A stretch of 14,519 nucleotides of DNA from Gracilibacteraceae bacterium. Lineage in GTDB: Bacteria; Bacillota; Desulfitobacteriia; Desulfitobacteriales; Syntrophobotulaceae. The translations under genes and the position numbers were made by a program. Below the pieces are notes generated by a model. That model worked only from the letters and a program-made list of their open reading frames with translations. It ran no database searches and was not told the DNA's origin. The DNA is taken from assembly GCA_031255985.1 (NCBI GenBank), contig JAIRRL010000156.1:1-14519 (forward strand), in the 5' to 3' direction. Within the stretch, counting starts at the first letter, position 1. Each line of letters opens with the position of its first letter. Below, piece by piece: positions 7,066 to 13,731 of the stretch.

Positions 7066-7683
7066 TTATCCAGCGCCGCGCAAAAGTTTGAGTTTGGGAA
7101 CCGCCTGTTCCGCTATGATAACTTCGGCGTGTTCACGCAAAAAACCCTCGGTAAAAATCATCGCTTCCCCATATTCGTCAAGGATTGTCTCCACATTCCT
7201 TCTCTTGCGCAAGGCTGCGACTTTGCTCAGGGCAATATAATATTCGCCCTCATAATTATACAAGGCGCTGACAGCCTCCGGCGCCGCCGGTAAAGCAACA
7301 GCCGCGTCCACCGCGTCCTCCAGATCTTCGAAAGCGTAGACCCATTCTTCTTTTGGCGCGGCTTTGGCCGGCTGACGCGAAGCCGAGCGGCGTTCATTGA
7401 CCGCCTGCTGCAAAATATGCTCCAAATCCGTCTCGGCTTGTTCCTCCTGCTTCGCAACCGTCACCACAAATTCACCGTTAGTCTCAACCATGGCCTGAAT
7501 CCAGAAGGGCTGATCAATATGAAAATCTACCTCCTCCCTAGCTTTGGCGATCAATTCCCAAAAAAACTGCTCCGAGCGAGTCGTCCTCTGGAAAAAATCA
7601 GCCAAAGAGAGGTTCATCTCGGCAAGTTCAGTAAAGGAGATGAAAATACGAACTGTGTTGTCGTTTATTTTCATAATACGCAT
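7066..7683 (-). CDS. mecA: MecA-like adaptor protein for ClpC/ClpP proteolysis
   Basis: A 205-residue MecA-family protein. MecA adaptors deliver substrates (ComK in Bacillus subtilis) to the ClpCP protease and help ClpC assemble. The N-terminal domain (1-85) begins MRIMKINDNTVRIFISFTEL and continues with RTTRSEQFFWELIAKAREEVDF, matching the family; a charged linker (about 88-118) leads to the C-terminal ClpC-binding domain (about 119-205), with EDLEDAVDAAV, ALYNYEGEYYIAL and a final helix-strand unit. The start is the ATG at 7683, with AAAGGAG seven bases upstream; a longer frame to 7728 would use poor starts inside the leader hairpin. It is the first gene of mecA-LCP-LCP-degV. Its substrates here are unknown; the presence of a SigH-like factor in the window does not establish a competence link. 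Confidence 0.92.
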   Translation of the reverse strand: MRIMKINDNTVRIFISFTELAEMNLSLADFFQRTTRSEQFFWELIAKAREEVDFHIDQPFWIQAMVETNGEFVVTVAKQEEQAETDLEHILQQAVNERRSASRQPAKAAPKEEWVYAFEDLEDAVDAAVALPAAPEAVSALYNYEGEYYIALSKVAALRKRRNVETILDEYGEAMIFTEGFLREHAEVIIAEQAVPKLKLLRGAG

Positions 7684-7699
7684 AGCAGTTCTCCTTTCC

Positions 7700-7738
7700 C
7701 TTAACCGTCCGCAAACAGTTAAGCCCAATCCTATTCTA
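7700..7738 (-). promoter_or_regulatory. Probable mecA -10 box and 5' leader hairpin
   Basis: A minus-strand TAGAAT at 7738-7733 could be a -10 box, though its -35 partner is weak. Transcription would begin near 7726 and enter at once an inverted repeat, 7723-7715 against 7708-7700 (CTTAACTGT / ACGGTTAAG, nine pairs with one G-U, six-base loop). The hairpin ends just before the Shine-Dalgarno of mecA. It could protect the 5' end or bind a regulator. Confidence 0.4.
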
Positions 7739-7820
7739 TCATATCAAATCTGAAAAATACAGGATGCGGCAAAAATAATTAATTGCCGCCGCCCGATTCA
7801 TAAAAGCCGCCAAAATGGTA

Positions 7821-7895
7821 TGGCTCCCCGAGCAGGACTCGAACCTGCAACCTACCGGTTAACAGCCGGTTGCTCTACCATTGAGCTATCGAGGA
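7821..7895 (-). tRNA. tRNA-Asn (anticodon GTT)
   Basis: The minus strand folds as a complete 75-nt tRNA with encoded CCA: acceptor TCCTCGA pairing with TCGGGGA (one G-U), D arm GCTC-AATGGTA-GAGC, anticodon stem ACCGG / CCGGT around loop CTGTTAA with anticodon GTT at 7863-7861, and T arm GCAGG-TTCGAGT-CCTGC. The discriminator is G, as usual for Asn. It has its own promoter and no tRNA neighbours in the window. Confidence 0.97.
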
Positions 7896-7909
7896 ACTCT
7901 CTGCTTTTA

Positions 7910-7937
7910 ATTATAGCGATATTAAAATATTTGTCAA
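7910..7937 (-). promoter_or_regulatory. Consensus sigma-70 type promoter of tRNA-Asn
   Basis: Minus strand TTGACA at 7937-7932, a 16-base spacer and TATAAT at 7915-7910, both perfect consensus. Transcription should start near 7903, eight bases before the mature tRNA 5' end. Confidence 0.9.
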
Positions 7938-7991
7938 GCTTTTGAAAAACCTTTAGGTCCAGATGGAAAATACCGGGCGCCGTTTTGCCGT

Positions 7992-8906
7992 TCAGCGAGG
8001 AAGAGAAGGGTTTTTTCCGGCTGCTAAGCGCGCAGGCGCTTGAAATGAACCCAGGCAACCCGACGATATGGCGCCGGCGGGACAGGCCTTCTTACATTCC
8101 CCGCAGCGCACGCATTCCGGATGATTCGCTTCTTTTTGCGGCTGGACGCTCATAAGACAGACCCGCGCGCACCGCCCGCAATTCGTGCATTTGCCGCCGT
8201 CAACCGCGTATCTGTATATCGAAATCCCGTTGAACAGGGAGTAGACGGCGCCGAGCGGGCAAAGGTATTTGCAAAACGGCCGCCAAACGACGGCGGACAG
8301 CGCTGCGACGATCCCCAAAATCAGCAGTTTCCAAGCAAAGAGAAATCCAGCCGCGCTCCGCAAGACAGAATCGGCAAGCAACAAAGGAACGCCGCCCTCC
8401 AATGTGCCCGCGGGGCAGATCCATTTGCAGAACTGAGGCTCGCCGCCGCCTGCGGCGTCCACGAGGAACAGAGGGAGCAAAATCACGAATACCGCCAATA
8501 TTACATATTTTACCAATCGCAAGCCACGGTCGCCCTTGAAGGTTCGAATCTTCTTAGGGAAGGGTATCCTGCCGAGCAGATCCTGTATCAATCCGAACGG
8601 GCACAGAAATCCGCACACGAATCGTCCCAATACCGTTCCGATAATAAGGAAAAACCCGAAAAGATAGAAAGAAAACTGATATTTCGCGCTACTGAGAACC
8701 GCCTGCAGCGCCCCGACGGGGCAGGAACCCAGGCTGCCGGGACACGAATAGCAGTTGAGACCGGGCAGGCATATGCTTTTGAGTTTGCCCGCGTAAATCC
8801 GCCCTTGGGCGAAGCCGGCCAAATGACTGTTGGTCAGCAATGTCCAGCCGCCTTGAACGGAGAGACGGAGATGCTCGAATTTCCTAGCCAATGCCGATGC
8901 ACTCAA
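7992..8906 (-). CDS. Membrane polyferredoxin, NapH/YccM-type 4Fe-4S binding protein
   Basis: A 304-residue integral membrane iron-sulfur protein. The N-terminal part has the CLPGLNCYSCP..SCP cysteine cluster (Cys46, 52, 55, 62) typical of YccM-like proteins. Hydrophobic segments at about 78-100, 132-150 and 187-209 alternate with CxxxCP motifs at 98-103, 160-165 and 212-217. Two ferredoxin clusters follow: CTNCGRCARVC (240-250) and CVRCGECKKACP (265-276). The family carries electrons between cytosolic donors and membrane or extracytoplasmic acceptors. The start is poorly defined: TTG at 8906 is the furthest possible and overlaps the upstream small gene by 23 bases; TTG at 8891 is an alternative; neither has a clear Shine-Dalgarno, suggesting coupled translation. 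Being downstream of a thioredoxin-like lipoprotein and a CxxC peptide, it may feed electrons to them. The electron donor and acceptor are inferences. Confidence 0.9.
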   Translation of the reverse strand: MSASALARKFEHLRLSVQGGWTLLTNSHLAGFAQGRIYAGKLKSICLPGLNCYSCPGSLGSCPVGALQAVLSSAKYQFSFYLFGFFLIIGTVLGRFVCGFLCPFGLIQDLLGRIPFPKKIRTFKGDRGLRLVKYVILAVFVILLPLFLVDAAGGGEPQFCKWICPAGTLEGGVPLLLADSVLRSAAGFLFAWKLLILGIVAALSAVVWRPFCKYLCPLGAVYSLFNGISIYRYAVDGGKCTNCGRCARVCLMSVQPQKEANHPECVRCGECKKACPAGAISSGCLGSFQAPARLAAGKNPSLPR

Positions 8907-9045
8907 GGCAGATATAGATTGCCTTCATCAATACAGTCCGAACCTCGCCGCAAACGACGCCTAAGATAAGCGTCAACACGCCGCCAAGCAGCAAGGCCGC
9001 TTGCGCGAACGTCCTCTTATTGTGAAATATCTGCAAGAACCGCAT
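8884..9045 (-). CDS. CD1871A-like small membrane protein with C-terminal CxxC motif
   Basis: A 53-residue protein. The start is the ATG at 9045, with GGGAGGAG seven bases upstream, one of the best ribosome sites in the window. After a basic N-terminus there is one TM helix (about 13-31), then GEVRTVLMKAIYICLECIGIG to the stop. The C-terminal ICLECIGIG (Cys46, Cys49) matches my recollection of the CD1871A family of CxxC-containing small proteins, named after a Clostridioides difficile gene; no activity is known to me. It overlaps the end of the thioredoxin-like lipoprotein gene by 29 bases and the start of the polyferredoxin gene by 23 bases, so the three are tightly coupled. A single helix with a terminal dithiol fits a go-between in electron transfer; that role is inference. 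An additional Cys32 lies at the end of the helix. Confidence 0.85.
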   Translation of the reverse strand: MRFLQIFHNKRTFAQAALLLGGVLTLILGVVCGEVRTVLMKAIYICLECIGIG

Positions 9046-9646
9046 TGATAGTCTCCTCCCAACTGTCGGCGTCATTGGCGCCGATCACCGTCTCCACGAC
9101 CTCGCCTTTTGCATTGATGAAAAACGTGGTGGGAAAATACTGCATTTTCGCGATAAGATTGAGCGTTATCGTTTCGTCCGGCAAAATCATCGTGTACGCG
9201 GCCCCGGTTGTCTGAAGCAAAGTTTTGGCGGATTCTATCACGTCGCCGGCGGGAGCGCCCGCCGCCGTAACGCCGTCCTGCAGCACCCCCACGATTTGGA
9301 CGCCCCTGTCTTTGAAGCGCGCGCTTACCTCCTGCAGATGCGGCAATTCTCTCACGCAAGGGGGACACCAAGTAGCCCATATATTCAAAACGGTGAGGTC
9401 GTTCTCCGCGAAAGCCTCATGCGTTATCGGTTCGCCGTCTAAAGTAACCGTGTCGATGCCAAGCTCCCATACCGTTGCGCCTGAATCGCTCCACGCTTCG
9501 CCCGCCGTCTCCGCCGCGGCCGCGGAGTTCGCGGAACCCGCGCCGCTTTTCCCGCAGGCAGCCGCGGTCAGCAATACGAGCGGACAGACAAGCAGTATAA
9601 TAATGACCTTTTTAAGTTTTATCGGTTGAGAAAAAATATGCTTCAA
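9017..9646 (-). CDS. TlpA/ResA-type thioredoxin-like lipoprotein
   Basis: A thiol-disulfide oxidoreductase of the TlpA/ResA group, expected outside the cytoplasmic membrane and lipid-anchored. With the TTG start at 9646 (GAGG eight bases upstream) the protein is 209 residues: a Lys-rich N-terminus, a hydrophobic stretch, and a weak lipobox TAAAC with Cys31 as the lipidated residue, then an Ala/Gly/Ser linker. The redoxin domain (about 60-209) has LNIWATWCPPCVRELPHL with the CPPC active site (Cys94, Cys97), then VQIVGVLQDG and the cis-Pro loop FPTTFFINAKGEVV. Starts at the ATG 9679 or a TTG at 9706 are open, but 9706 lies in the promoter and 9679 falls at the predicted transcription start, so 9646 is preferred. 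First gene of a three-gene overlapping set. Substrate unknown; no CcdA-like reductant lies beside it. Confidence 0.9.
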   Translation of the reverse strand: MKHIFSQPIKLKKVIIILLVCPLVLLTAAACGKSGAGSANSAAAAETAGEAWSDSGATVWELGIDTVTLDGEPITHEAFAENDLTVLNIWATWCPPCVRELPHLQEVSARFKDRGVQIVGVLQDGVTAAGAPAGDVIESAKTLLQTTGAAYTMILPDETITLNLIAKMQYFPTTFFINAKGEVVETVIGANDADSWEETINAVLADISQ

Positions 9647-9685
9647 ATGAAACGCCTCGCTTTCAGACACAAAATCCATACTTGT

Positions 9686-9713
9686 ATTATACCAAATAGC
9701 CGGCAATATTCAA
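9686..9713 (-). promoter_or_regulatory. Promoter of the redox three-gene operon, -35 supplied by a tandem repeat
   Basis: Minus strand TTGAAT (9713-9708), a 16-base spacer and TATAAT (9691-9686), the latter being perfect consensus. The -35 hexamer is part of the last 15-bp repeat unit. Predicted start of transcription near 9679, leaving a leader of about 33 bases before the TTG start of the lipoprotein gene. Confidence 0.75.
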
Positions 9714-9764
9714 TCCTTCAATATTCAATCTTTCAATATTCAATCCTTCAATGTTCAATCCTTC
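9705..9764. repeat. Four tandem copies of a 15-bp repeat
   Basis: The plus-strand unit AATATTCAATCCTTC occurs at 9705-9719, 9720-9734 (one change), 9735-9749 (identical to the first) and 9750-9764 (one change), followed by a decayed AATCCTT. Read on the minus strand each unit contains TTGAA plus one base (TTGAAT, TTGAAA, TTGAAC), resembling a -35 box; the last one is used in the promoter at 9686-9713. The array lies between the histidine kinase stop and the lipoprotein gene. Confidence 0.93.
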
Positions 9765-9832
9765 AATCCTTTTCACGCGACGCCGCGCGACCGCGGAAGC
9801 GGCGCGGGAACGGCGCGGAACGGCGGGATTGG

Positions 9833-10861
9833 TCATGTGCCGGGGGCGCTGCGCGCAATATCTTCGGCGGTTTCGGCCAGGCGTTCGTCCACCGGAAATA
9901 CTATCTCCATCTCCGTGCCCGCTCCGCCGCCCGAAGCGGCCGTCAGTTCCAAACCCAGCTTCTGGCAGAGATTTTGGCATAAATACAGCCCCAGTCCGGT
10001 CGAGCGCCCGAAACGCCTGCCGTTAGCGCCGGTGAATCCTTTGTCAAACACGCGGTTAATATCTTGTTCCGGGATGCCGGCCCCATCGTCGCGCACAAGC
10101 AGCGAGACATTGTTGTCGCCGCGCCGTCCCGCGAATTCCAGAGAACTGCAGCCATATTTTACGGAATTATCTATTATCTGCCGCAGGATAAACATAACCC
10201 ATTTGCTGTCCGTAAAAACCGCCAATTCCAGATTTTCCATATGCACCGCGATTTTATGGCCGATCAAAAAACGGGCGTTGTTTTTCAGCACGGCGGCGAC
10301 CAGCTCGCTCAAAGTCGTCCGCCTGATGAGATAATCTTTTTCCGCCGTAGCGCCGCGCGCGTAATACAGGGCCTGCTCCACAAAAAAATCTATTTTGGCC
10401 AATTCGGCCAGCGCCGCCTCATTGCGCGCGTTTTCTCCCACCAGCCGGGCGGCCGCGATCGGGGTCTTGATTTCATGCACCCATAATTCGATATATTCGC
10501 GATACCCGGCGGCGGAAAGACGGTGGCGGGCTATTTCGTCATTCATGGCTTTTCCGGCTGCCCGCAGGGCGGCGTACATGACGCGGCCCTCGGCAAAATC
10601 GGGCTGGGGGATGATTTCAGCCAACAGAAATTTTTTATCCAGTTGAGAGACGATACTCCGTACTTCCCGGCAGTAGCGGTTTTTGACGATATATTCCGGC
10701 GCGAGAGAAAGAAACGCCAGGCCCAAGAGCAAACAGGGCAACAGGATATTCACCCCCGCGTCCATCTCCATCATTCGGAGCAGCAAAGCCAAGTAAGCGG
10801 CGACAAATAAGTTCAAAAGGAGAAATAACAGCTTACCGCGCAGGAATTCCCCCAAACTCAT
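9833..10861 (-). CDS. Sensor histidine kinase, intramembrane-sensing (BceS-like) type
   Basis: A 342-residue kinase with two closely spaced TM helices (about 8-28 and 37-55) and almost no extracellular loop, the layout of the BceS group that relies on a partner for sensing. Catalytic parts are intact: H-box LWVHEIKTPIA (His129), the N-box RQIIDNSVKYG (227-237), DDGAGIP, the F-box RVFDKGFTG and GLGLYLCQNLC. The ATG at 10861 overlaps the TGA of the response regulator (ATGA), so the two are translationally coupled. BceS kinases normally sit beside a BceAB-type ABC transporter that senses and expels peptide antibiotics; none lies on either side here. The signal is therefore unknown. Family is firm, the BceS sub-type probable. 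Confidence 0.92.
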   Translation of the reverse strand: MSLGEFLRGKLLFLLLNLFVAAYLALLLRMMEMDAGVNILLPCLLLGLAFLSLAPEYIVKNRYCREVRSIVSQLDKKFLLAEIIPQPDFAEGRVMYAALRAAGKAMNDEIARHRLSAAGYREYIELWVHEIKTPIAAARLVGENARNEAALAELAKIDFFVEQALYYARGATAEKDYLIRRTTLSELVAAVLKNNARFLIGHKIAVHMENLELAVFTDSKWVMFILRQIIDNSVKYGCSSLEFAGRRGDNNVSLLVRDDGAGIPEQDINRVFDKGFTGANGRRFGRSTGLGLYLCQNLCQKLGLELTAASGGGAGTEMEIVFPVDERLAETAEDIARSAPGT

Positions 10862-11523
10862 AAGGAATAACCCTGCCCTCTTTTTGTTTTCAGCAAATCG
10901 CGGGCGCCGATGGCTTGGAGTTTGCCGCGCAATCGGCCGATATTCACTGTCAGAGTGTTATCGTCCACAAAAGCGTCCGTTTGCCAAAGCGCCAGCATCA
11001 TATCATCGCGGGAAACGATCCGGCCCTCGTTTTCCATCAACAGGCGCAGTATGCGCAACTCGTTTTTCGTCAGCTCCGAACTCTGTTCCTGAAAATAAAC
11101 CGAACTGCGCCCCAGATCCAAAGTCAGGCCGCCGTAACGCAACGGCAAAGAAGCGCCCGCGTCGTAAACCCGGCCGAGCAGAGCGGCTATTTTCGCCAGC
11201 AAGATTTGAGTATTGTACGGTTTCGTGACAAAATAATCGGCGCCGAGGTTCATACTCATGAGTTCGTCCGTTTCGCCGTCCCGGCTGGTGACTACTATAA
11301 CCGGTATTTTGGATTGCCGACGCAATTCCCGGCATATATGGAAACCGTCGTAAAAAGGCAGATTAATATCCAGCAGAATCAAATGCGGGTTTTGCTCCAA
11401 TACGAAATCGACCACGCCGCTGAAATTATCAGTCGTGATCACTTCGTATCCATATTTTTCTAAAATGATCTGCAATTCCCGCCGGATGATTTTATCGTCC
11501 TCAATGAGTAAAATGCTGTACAT
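10858..11523 (-). CDS. Response regulator, OmpR/PhoB family (BceR-like)
   Basis: A 221-residue DNA-binding response regulator. The receiver domain (1-115) has the acidic pair Asp9/Asp10 in LLIEDD, the phospho-acceptor Asp52 in LLDINLPFYDG, Thr79 in VVTSR and Lys101 in TKPY. A winged-helix domain follows (about 125-221), with LTKNELRILRLLMENEGRIVSRD and NTLTVNIGRLRGKL. The start is the ATG at 11523, with GGAG five bases upstream; the longer frame to 11553 has no ribosome site. It begins 19 bases after the queA stop and shares four bases with the kinase gene, so it likely belongs to the sigH-ruvB-queA transcript. Target genes unknown. Confidence 0.94.
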   Translation of the reverse strand: MYSILLIEDDKIIRRELQIILEKYGYEVITTDNFSGVVDFVLEQNPHLILLDINLPFYDGFHICRELRRQSKIPVIVVTSRDGETDELMSMNLGADYFVTKPYNTQILLAKIAALLGRVYDAGASLPLRYGGLTLDLGRSSVYFQEQSSELTKNELRILRLLMENEGRIVSRDDMMLALWQTDAFVDDNTLTVNIGRLRGKLQAIGARDLLKTKRGQGYSL

Positions 11524-11542
11524 TCCGTCTCCGCTCCAATTT

Positions 11543-12601
11543 CTACCCCACAAACATAGCGTCGCCGAAACTGTAAAACCTGTATTTTAGCCGCGCGGCC
11601 TCCGCGTATGCCGCCAAGACGTTGTCCCGCCCGGCGAAAGCGCTGACCAGCATCAGCAAGGTGGAGCGGGGAAAATGGAAATTCGTAATCAAGGCGTCAA
11701 CCACCTGAAAACGAAACCCCGGATAGATAAATATATCCGTCTCTCCCGTTCCGGCTTCCACTTTCCCTGTCCGGGCCGCCGCCGCTTCCAGCGTCCGCAC
11801 CACCGTCGTTCCCACGGCGACGACGCGGCGGCCTTCGGCCTTAGCCCGCCGCACGGCCGCCGCCGTCTCGCTCTCAATCCGGAAGCGCTCGCTGTGCATG
11901 ACATGCTCCTCCACTTTGTCCGTTCGCACAGGGCGAAAGGTGCCCACCCCCACGTGCAGCAGGATTTCCCGCGTCTCCACCCCGCCGCGCCGCAAGCGCT
12001 CCAGCAGGGCCGGCGTAAAATGCAGCCCCGCTGTCGGAGCGGCGGCCGATCCCGTTTCCCGCGCGTAAACCGTCTGATAGCGCTCCTTATCCGCGAGAGG
12101 AACCCCTATATACGGCGGCAGCGGCGCCTGCCCCCAAAGCCGCAATTCATCTTCCCAATCGCCCTCCGTGCTGAAAGCCATGACCCGCTCCCCTGGGCCG
12201 CCGCCGTCGGCGCTCAAGACTTCGCCGCGCAAACGGCCGCCGGCAAATACAGCGGCTTGACCCGGTTTCAGCCGGCGAGCCGGCCGAAGCAGCACATTCC
12301 ATATATTTCCATCCGGTGGCGGCCCGTCTGCCGCCGCCCTGGGACTGAGAAGCAACACCTCAATTCGGGCGCCCGTATCTTCCTTGCGCCCGAAGAGACG
12401 AGCCGGCAATACTCTCGTGTTATTCAAAACGAGCAGATCCCCCGGCTTTAATAACTCCGGCAAATCCCGGAAGCGCCTGTGTTCCGCCCGTCCGCTTCCG
12501 TCCCGCGCCAAAACCAGCAGGCGAGAAGCGTCCCGTTCCGGTAAAGGCGTCTGGGCGATCAGTTCCGGCGGCAGTTCATAGTCAAACAGTTCCGTTTTCA
12601 T
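11543..12601 (-). CDS. queA: S-adenosylmethionine:tRNA ribosyltransferase-isomerase QueA
   Basis: A 352-residue QueA, which moves the ribosyl part of S-adenosylmethionine onto preQ1 in tRNA to make epoxyqueuosine, the penultimate step of queuosine synthesis. Diagnostic motifs: FDYELPPELIAQTPLPERDASRLL is split between residues 6-29, LLVLNNTRVLPARLFG (56-71), YQTVYA, GSAAAPTAGLHFT, LHVGVGTFRPV, and EEHVMHSERFRI. The ATG at 12601 is the likely start (MKTELFDYELP); a TTG lies immediately before it, and GGGAG is about a dozen bases away. It overlaps the end of ruvB by 20 bases. queA next to ruvB is a familiar pairing in Bacillota, but the usual tgt does not follow; a two-component system does. 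Confidence 0.97.
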   Translation of the reverse strand: MKTELFDYELPPELIAQTPLPERDASRLLVLARDGSGRAEHRRFRDLPELLKPGDLLVLNNTRVLPARLFGRKEDTGARIEVLLLSPRAAADGPPPDGNIWNVLLRPARRLKPGQAAVFAGGRLRGEVLSADGGGPGERVMAFSTEGDWEDELRLWGQAPLPPYIGVPLADKERYQTVYARETGSAAAPTAGLHFTPALLERLRRGGVETREILLHVGVGTFRPVRTDKVEEHVMHSERFRIESETAAAVRRAKAEGRRVVAVGTTVVRTLEAAAARTGKVEAGTGETDIFIYPGFRFQVVDALITNFHFPRSTLLMLVSAFAGRDNVLAAYAEAARLKYRFYSFGDAMFVG

Positions 12602-13631
12602 CAAAAAAACTCTGCTCCCGCAACCCGGTTTTTTCCGGCGCCGGCCGGCCAAAATAACGGCAGGCTTCCGCCGTCGCCACCCGGCCCCTGGGCGTCCGCG
12701 CTATAAATCCCTGCTGCAGGAGAAACGGCTCGACCACATCCTCCAAAGTGTCCGCTTCTTCCCCCGCCATCGCCGCCAAAGTCTCCAGGCCTACCGGCCC
12801 GCCGTCGAATTTCTCTATTATGGCGCGCAACACTTTTTGGTCGAGATAATCAAACCCGCGCCGGTCCACGTCCAGCCGATCCAGCGCTTCAGCCGCCGTC
12901 GCCGCGTCCACCGTCTCTCTGCCCCATTCCAGCGCGTAATCCCGAATCCGTTTCAGCAGTCTGTTCGCTACCCGGGGCGTTCCGCGCGAACGCCGGGCAA
13001 TTTCCAGCGCTCCTTCTTCCGTCAGCGGCAAACGCAAAATACGCGCCGCGCGCCGAACGATGATCACCAGTTCCTCCGGCGGATAATACTCCAGGCGGCA
13101 ATTCACGCCGAACCTGTCGCGCAGCGGCGAAGAAAGCATCCCGGCCCGCGTCGTCGCTCCCACCAGCGTGAAGGGGGAAAGCGCCAGGCGAATGGAACGG
13201 GCGCTGGGTCCTTTGCCGATCATGATGTCCAGGCAGCAGTCCTCCATGGCCGCGTAAAGCACTTCTTCCGCCGTCCTGCTCAAACGGTGGATTTCATCTA
13301 TGAAAAGCACGTCCCGCGGCTCCAGCGCCGTAAGCAGCGCCGCCAGATCCCCCGGCCGCTCTATGGTCGGCCCCGAAGTCGCGCGCATGTTCACGCCCAG
13401 TTCGGCGGCTATTATGCCGGCCAGCGTTGTTTTGCCCAAGCCGGGCGGGCCGAAAAGCAAAACATGATCCAGCGCCTCGCCGCGGGAAAGAGCGGCGCGG
13501 ATAAAAACCGCCATGTTTTCCTTCACTTTTTTCTGACCGATATAGTCCGCCAGACGCGCGGGTCTCAGCGATTCAACTTCCGTTTCCGAATCTTCCGGCT
13601 GCCGGAGGGACGTGATCAACCGCTCATTCAT
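12582..13631 (-). CDS. ruvB: Holliday junction branch migration ATPase RuvB
   Basis: A 349-residue RuvB, the hexameric AAA+ motor that with RuvA drives branch migration at Holliday junctions. Walker A is GPPGLGKTT (61-69), Walker B LFIDEIHRL, then GATTRAGMLSSPLRDRFG (sensor 1 and arginine finger region), RGTPRVANRLLKRIRDYA (sensor 2), and the winged-helix end with GGPVGLETLAA, EPFLLQQGFIARTPRGR. The ATG at 13631 is preferred because AAGGAG lies seven bases upstream; an ATG two codons earlier (13637) almost touches the same site. It begins 100 bases after the sigma factor with no clear terminator between. ruvC and ruvA, which often precede ruvB in Bacillota, are not beside it. Confidence 0.98.
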   Translation of the reverse strand: MNERLITSLRQPEDSETEVESLRPARLADYIGQKKVKENMAVFIRAALSRGEALDHVLLFGPPGLGKTTLAGIIAAELGVNMRATSGPTIERPGDLAALLTALEPRDVLFIDEIHRLSRTAEEVLYAAMEDCCLDIMIGKGPSARSIRLALSPFTLVGATTRAGMLSSPLRDRFGVNCRLEYYPPEELVIIVRRAARILRLPLTEEGALEIARRSRGTPRVANRLLKRIRDYALEWGRETVDAATAAEALDRLDVDRRGFDYLDQKVLRAIIEKFDGGPVGLETLAAMAGEEADTLEDVVEPFLLQQGFIARTPRGRVATAEACRYFGRPAPEKTGLREQSFFDENGTV

Positions 13632-13731
13632 GGACATTCTCCTTGGCGCCTCGCTCCCCCGCAGAGCAAATCAAATTTCAGGCTCGCTTAATCGGCAAAC
13701 CTTGCGCCGCTCCGCCGTTCATACCCGCGCT

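Noticed and set aside
7765..7800. Terminator after tRNA-Asn
   Set aside because: GCGGCAA/TTGCCGC can pair around an AT-rich loop, but the following bases have only a late, interrupted T run; too weak to list.
7852..8058. Small minus-strand frame overlapping the tRNA
   Set aside because: It runs through the tRNA-Asn gene and its promoter; not a plausible coding gene.
8121..8969. Long plus-strand open frame (282 codons) opposite the polyferredoxin gene
   Set aside because: Antisense to a protein with intact Cys motifs; composition and lack of domains mark it as a shadow.
9705..9764. CRISPR-like array
   Set aside because: Units are 15 bp with no spacers, and no cas genes are near.
9765..9832. 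Terminator after the histidine kinase
   Set aside because: The stretch is very GC-rich and can form CGCCGC/GCGGCG stems, but with a long loop and no T run in the minus direction, so I do not call it.
9687..9980. Minus-strand frame containing the peptide repeat GLNIE
   Set aside because: The repeated peptide is only the translation of the 15-bp array in one frame; it has no start site and overlaps the kinase gene out of frame.
12837..13691. Long plus-strand open frame (284 codons) opposite ruvB
   Set aside because: Arg/Gln/His-rich shadow of ruvB, with no ribosome site and no recognisable domain.
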